This document shows, piece after piece, positions 13,029 to 13,855 of a stretch of 13,855 nucleotides of DNA. Under the pieces are notes generated by a model. That model ran no database searches. It was not told where the DNA came from and was given only the letters and a program-made list of their open reading frames with translations. How positions within the stretch are numbered: position 1 is the first letter of the stretch; each line of letters starts with the position of its first letter. The position numbers and the translations under genes were made by a program. This DNA is from Hyphomicrobiales bacterium. GTDB taxonomy: Bacteria; Pseudomonadota; Alphaproteobacteria; Rhizobiales; Beijerinckiaceae. The stretch is taken from the NCBI GenBank assembly GCA_003164825.1, contig PLUH01000211.1:5301-19155 (forward strand). The letters run 5' to 3'.

Positions 13029-13772
13029 ATGGCGAACGCCTCTGCCGATCCGGACAAGGCCCATGCCGAGGCGGTCGCCGACGCCAAACGGCTGATGCGG
13101 CTCGCCCGAACCGGCGCGCTGGCGACGCTGGAGGCGGACGGCGGCAGTCCCCTGACCACATTGGTCGGCGTCGCCAGCGATTTCGACGGCGCGCCGCTGT
13201 TCCTGATGTCGACACTGTCGCGCCACACCAGGAACCTGGCTCGCGATCCGCGCGCCTCCCTCCTGCTGACCGGCGCCCGCGACCGCGGCGACCCGCTGAA
13301 CCATCCCCGCGTCACGCTTGGCGGGCGGGTCGATCTCGACCCGGCGGGCCGCGCCAAGTCGCGGTATTTGCAGCGCAATCGGAAGGCGGCTCTGTATGCG
13401 GGGTTTGCCGATTTCGGCATGTTCCGGCTGCGAATCGAGAGCGTTCATTTCAATGGCGGGTTCGGCCGCGCCGGCGCGCTCACACCCGCCGACGTCCTCG
13501 CTTCGCGCGCCGGCGAGGCAGCGCTGACGGAAGCCGAGGAGCGGCTCCTCGCAGAAGTCAATGCGCTCTGCGAGGCGGCGCTCGCGCGGCTCGCGGGACA
13601 CAAAGCCTCCCCCCGGGTCCTGAAGCCCGGGGGCTGGCGTGCGATCGGTCTCGACGGCGAAGGCCTCGACCTCGCCTCCGGCGGCCGCGCCGCGCGGGTC
13701 CAGTTCAGCGTCCCGGCGACGGATGAGGCGTCGTGGCGGGGCCAGCTCCAAGAGGCCGCAGCGCGCGGATAA
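13029..13772 (+). CDS. HugZ-like / pyridoxamine 5'-phosphate oxidase-fold protein
   Basis: A 247-residue protein of the split-barrel flavin-binding superfamily, with a C-terminal DUF2470-like part. Members bind FMN or heme; the substrate here is unknown. Seen: helix AKRLMRLARTGALATLEAD (20-38), then PLTTLVGVASDFDGAPLFLMSTLSRHTRNLARDPRASLLL (41-80), RVTLGGRVDL (94-103) and ALYAGFADFGMFRLRIESVHFNGGFGRA (121-148). The second domain has LLAEVNALCEAALARL (173-188), GWRAIGLDGEGLDL and the terminal strand AARVQFSVPA. Oddity: the usual M-N-x-D-H of DUF2470 reads V-N-A-L-C here, so the conserved His is missing. ATG 13029 is preferred (AAGG five bases upstream) over a TTG at 12993. It is divergent from chvI. 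It could use heme, flavin or neither. Confidence 0.82.
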   Translation: MANASADPDKAHAEAVADAKRLMRLARTGALATLEADGGSPLTTLVGVASDFDGAPLFLMSTLSRHTRNLARDPRASLLLTGARDRGDPLNHPRVTLGGRVDLDPAGRAKSRYLQRNRKAALYAGFADFGMFRLRIESVHFNGGFGRAGALTPADVLASRAGEAALTEAEERLLAEVNALCEAALARLAGHKASPRVLKPGGWRAIGLDGEGLDLASGGRAARVQFSVPATDEASWRGQLQEAAARG

Positions 13773-13787
13773 CCGGCGCCGCCGGTT

Positions 13788-13855
13788 GCAACGGAATCCA
13801 AATCAGTCGCGACAAGATCCAAGGCGGGCGCAACAAAATCCAAGCCAGCCGCAAC
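13788..13855 (+). repeat. 21-bp tandem repeat running off the right edge
   Basis: Units at 13788-13808, 13809-13829 and 13830-13850, with a fourth beginning at 13851, share the consensus GCAACAAAATCCAAGnCnGnC. The period is a multiple of three, and no frame is stopped inside the repeat. The frame that continues from the upstream gene past its TAA (13770-13772) reads A-T-E-S-K-S-V, A-T-R-S-K-A-G, A-T-K-S-K-P-A. This is a Lys/Ala/Thr/Ser heptad like disordered basic tails. No start codon for a new gene is visible before it. Confidence 0.85.

Noticed and set aside
13610..13633. Perfect 8-bp GC inverted repeat CCCCCGGG/CCCGGGGG with an 8-base loop
   Set aside because: It lies inside the coding part of the HugZ-like gene with no T-run. 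Such stems are common by chance at this GC content.

Overview
The window is ordinary, GC-rich, densely packed alphaproteobacterial chromosome. Gene content points to the Hyphomicrobiales (Rhizobiales), perhaps a Methylocystaceae/Beijerinckiaceae-type lineage. The markers are a ChvG/ChvI two-component system joined to a short HprK and a regulatory EIIA-Man/HPr pair, an LptB with a long N-terminal extension typical of this order, and a CAU tRNA of Ile2 type. The finer placement is inference from protein style, not from a marker gene.

Layout from left to right. Bases 1-2575 hold a minus-strand run: rsmI and yraN (overlapping by 4 bp), gshB, then the start of a gene cut by the left edge that looks like the N-terminus of GlnD. 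Divergent from rsmI is a 399-residue lipoprotein of the periplasmic-binding-protein/penicillin-binding-protein-activator type. Together with rsmI and yraN it recalls the LpoA neighbourhood of enterobacteria. A D-2-hydroxyacid (glyoxylate/hydroxypyruvate) dehydrogenase follows on the minus strand and converges on it. A secreted double-SH3 protein is divergent from the dehydrogenase. A minus-strand tRNA (anticodon CAU) lies just after the SH3 gene. About 560 bp without a convincing gene follows; it is locally AT-richer and repeat-bearing.

Bases 6461-8823 carry lptC-lptA-lptB, the inner-membrane anchor, periplasmic bridge and ATPase of lipopolysaccharide export. lptC and lptA overlap by 4 bp, and lptB follows after about 60 bp. 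lptB converges, with a 41-bp gap, on a minus-strand cluster read from the right as chvI-chvG-hprK-EIIA(Man)-HPr. That cluster couples an envelope/acid-type two-component signal to a non-transporting phosphotransferase branch. Several junctions are ATGA overlaps, so it looks translationally coupled. Divergent from chvI is a HugZ/pyridoxamine-oxidase-like flavin-binding-fold protein. After its stop codon the window ends inside a 21-bp tandem repeat.

I found no CRISPR array, no complete insertion sequence, no prophage and no obviously new multi-gene system. The most notable points are: a dehydrogenase whose normally catalytic Glu position reads Ala; two separate in-frame tandem repeat expansions in lptA; an unusual start region for lptB; lptB sitting beside the chv/PTS cluster instead of the usual rpoN-hpf-ptsN; and the 21-bp repeat at the right edge.
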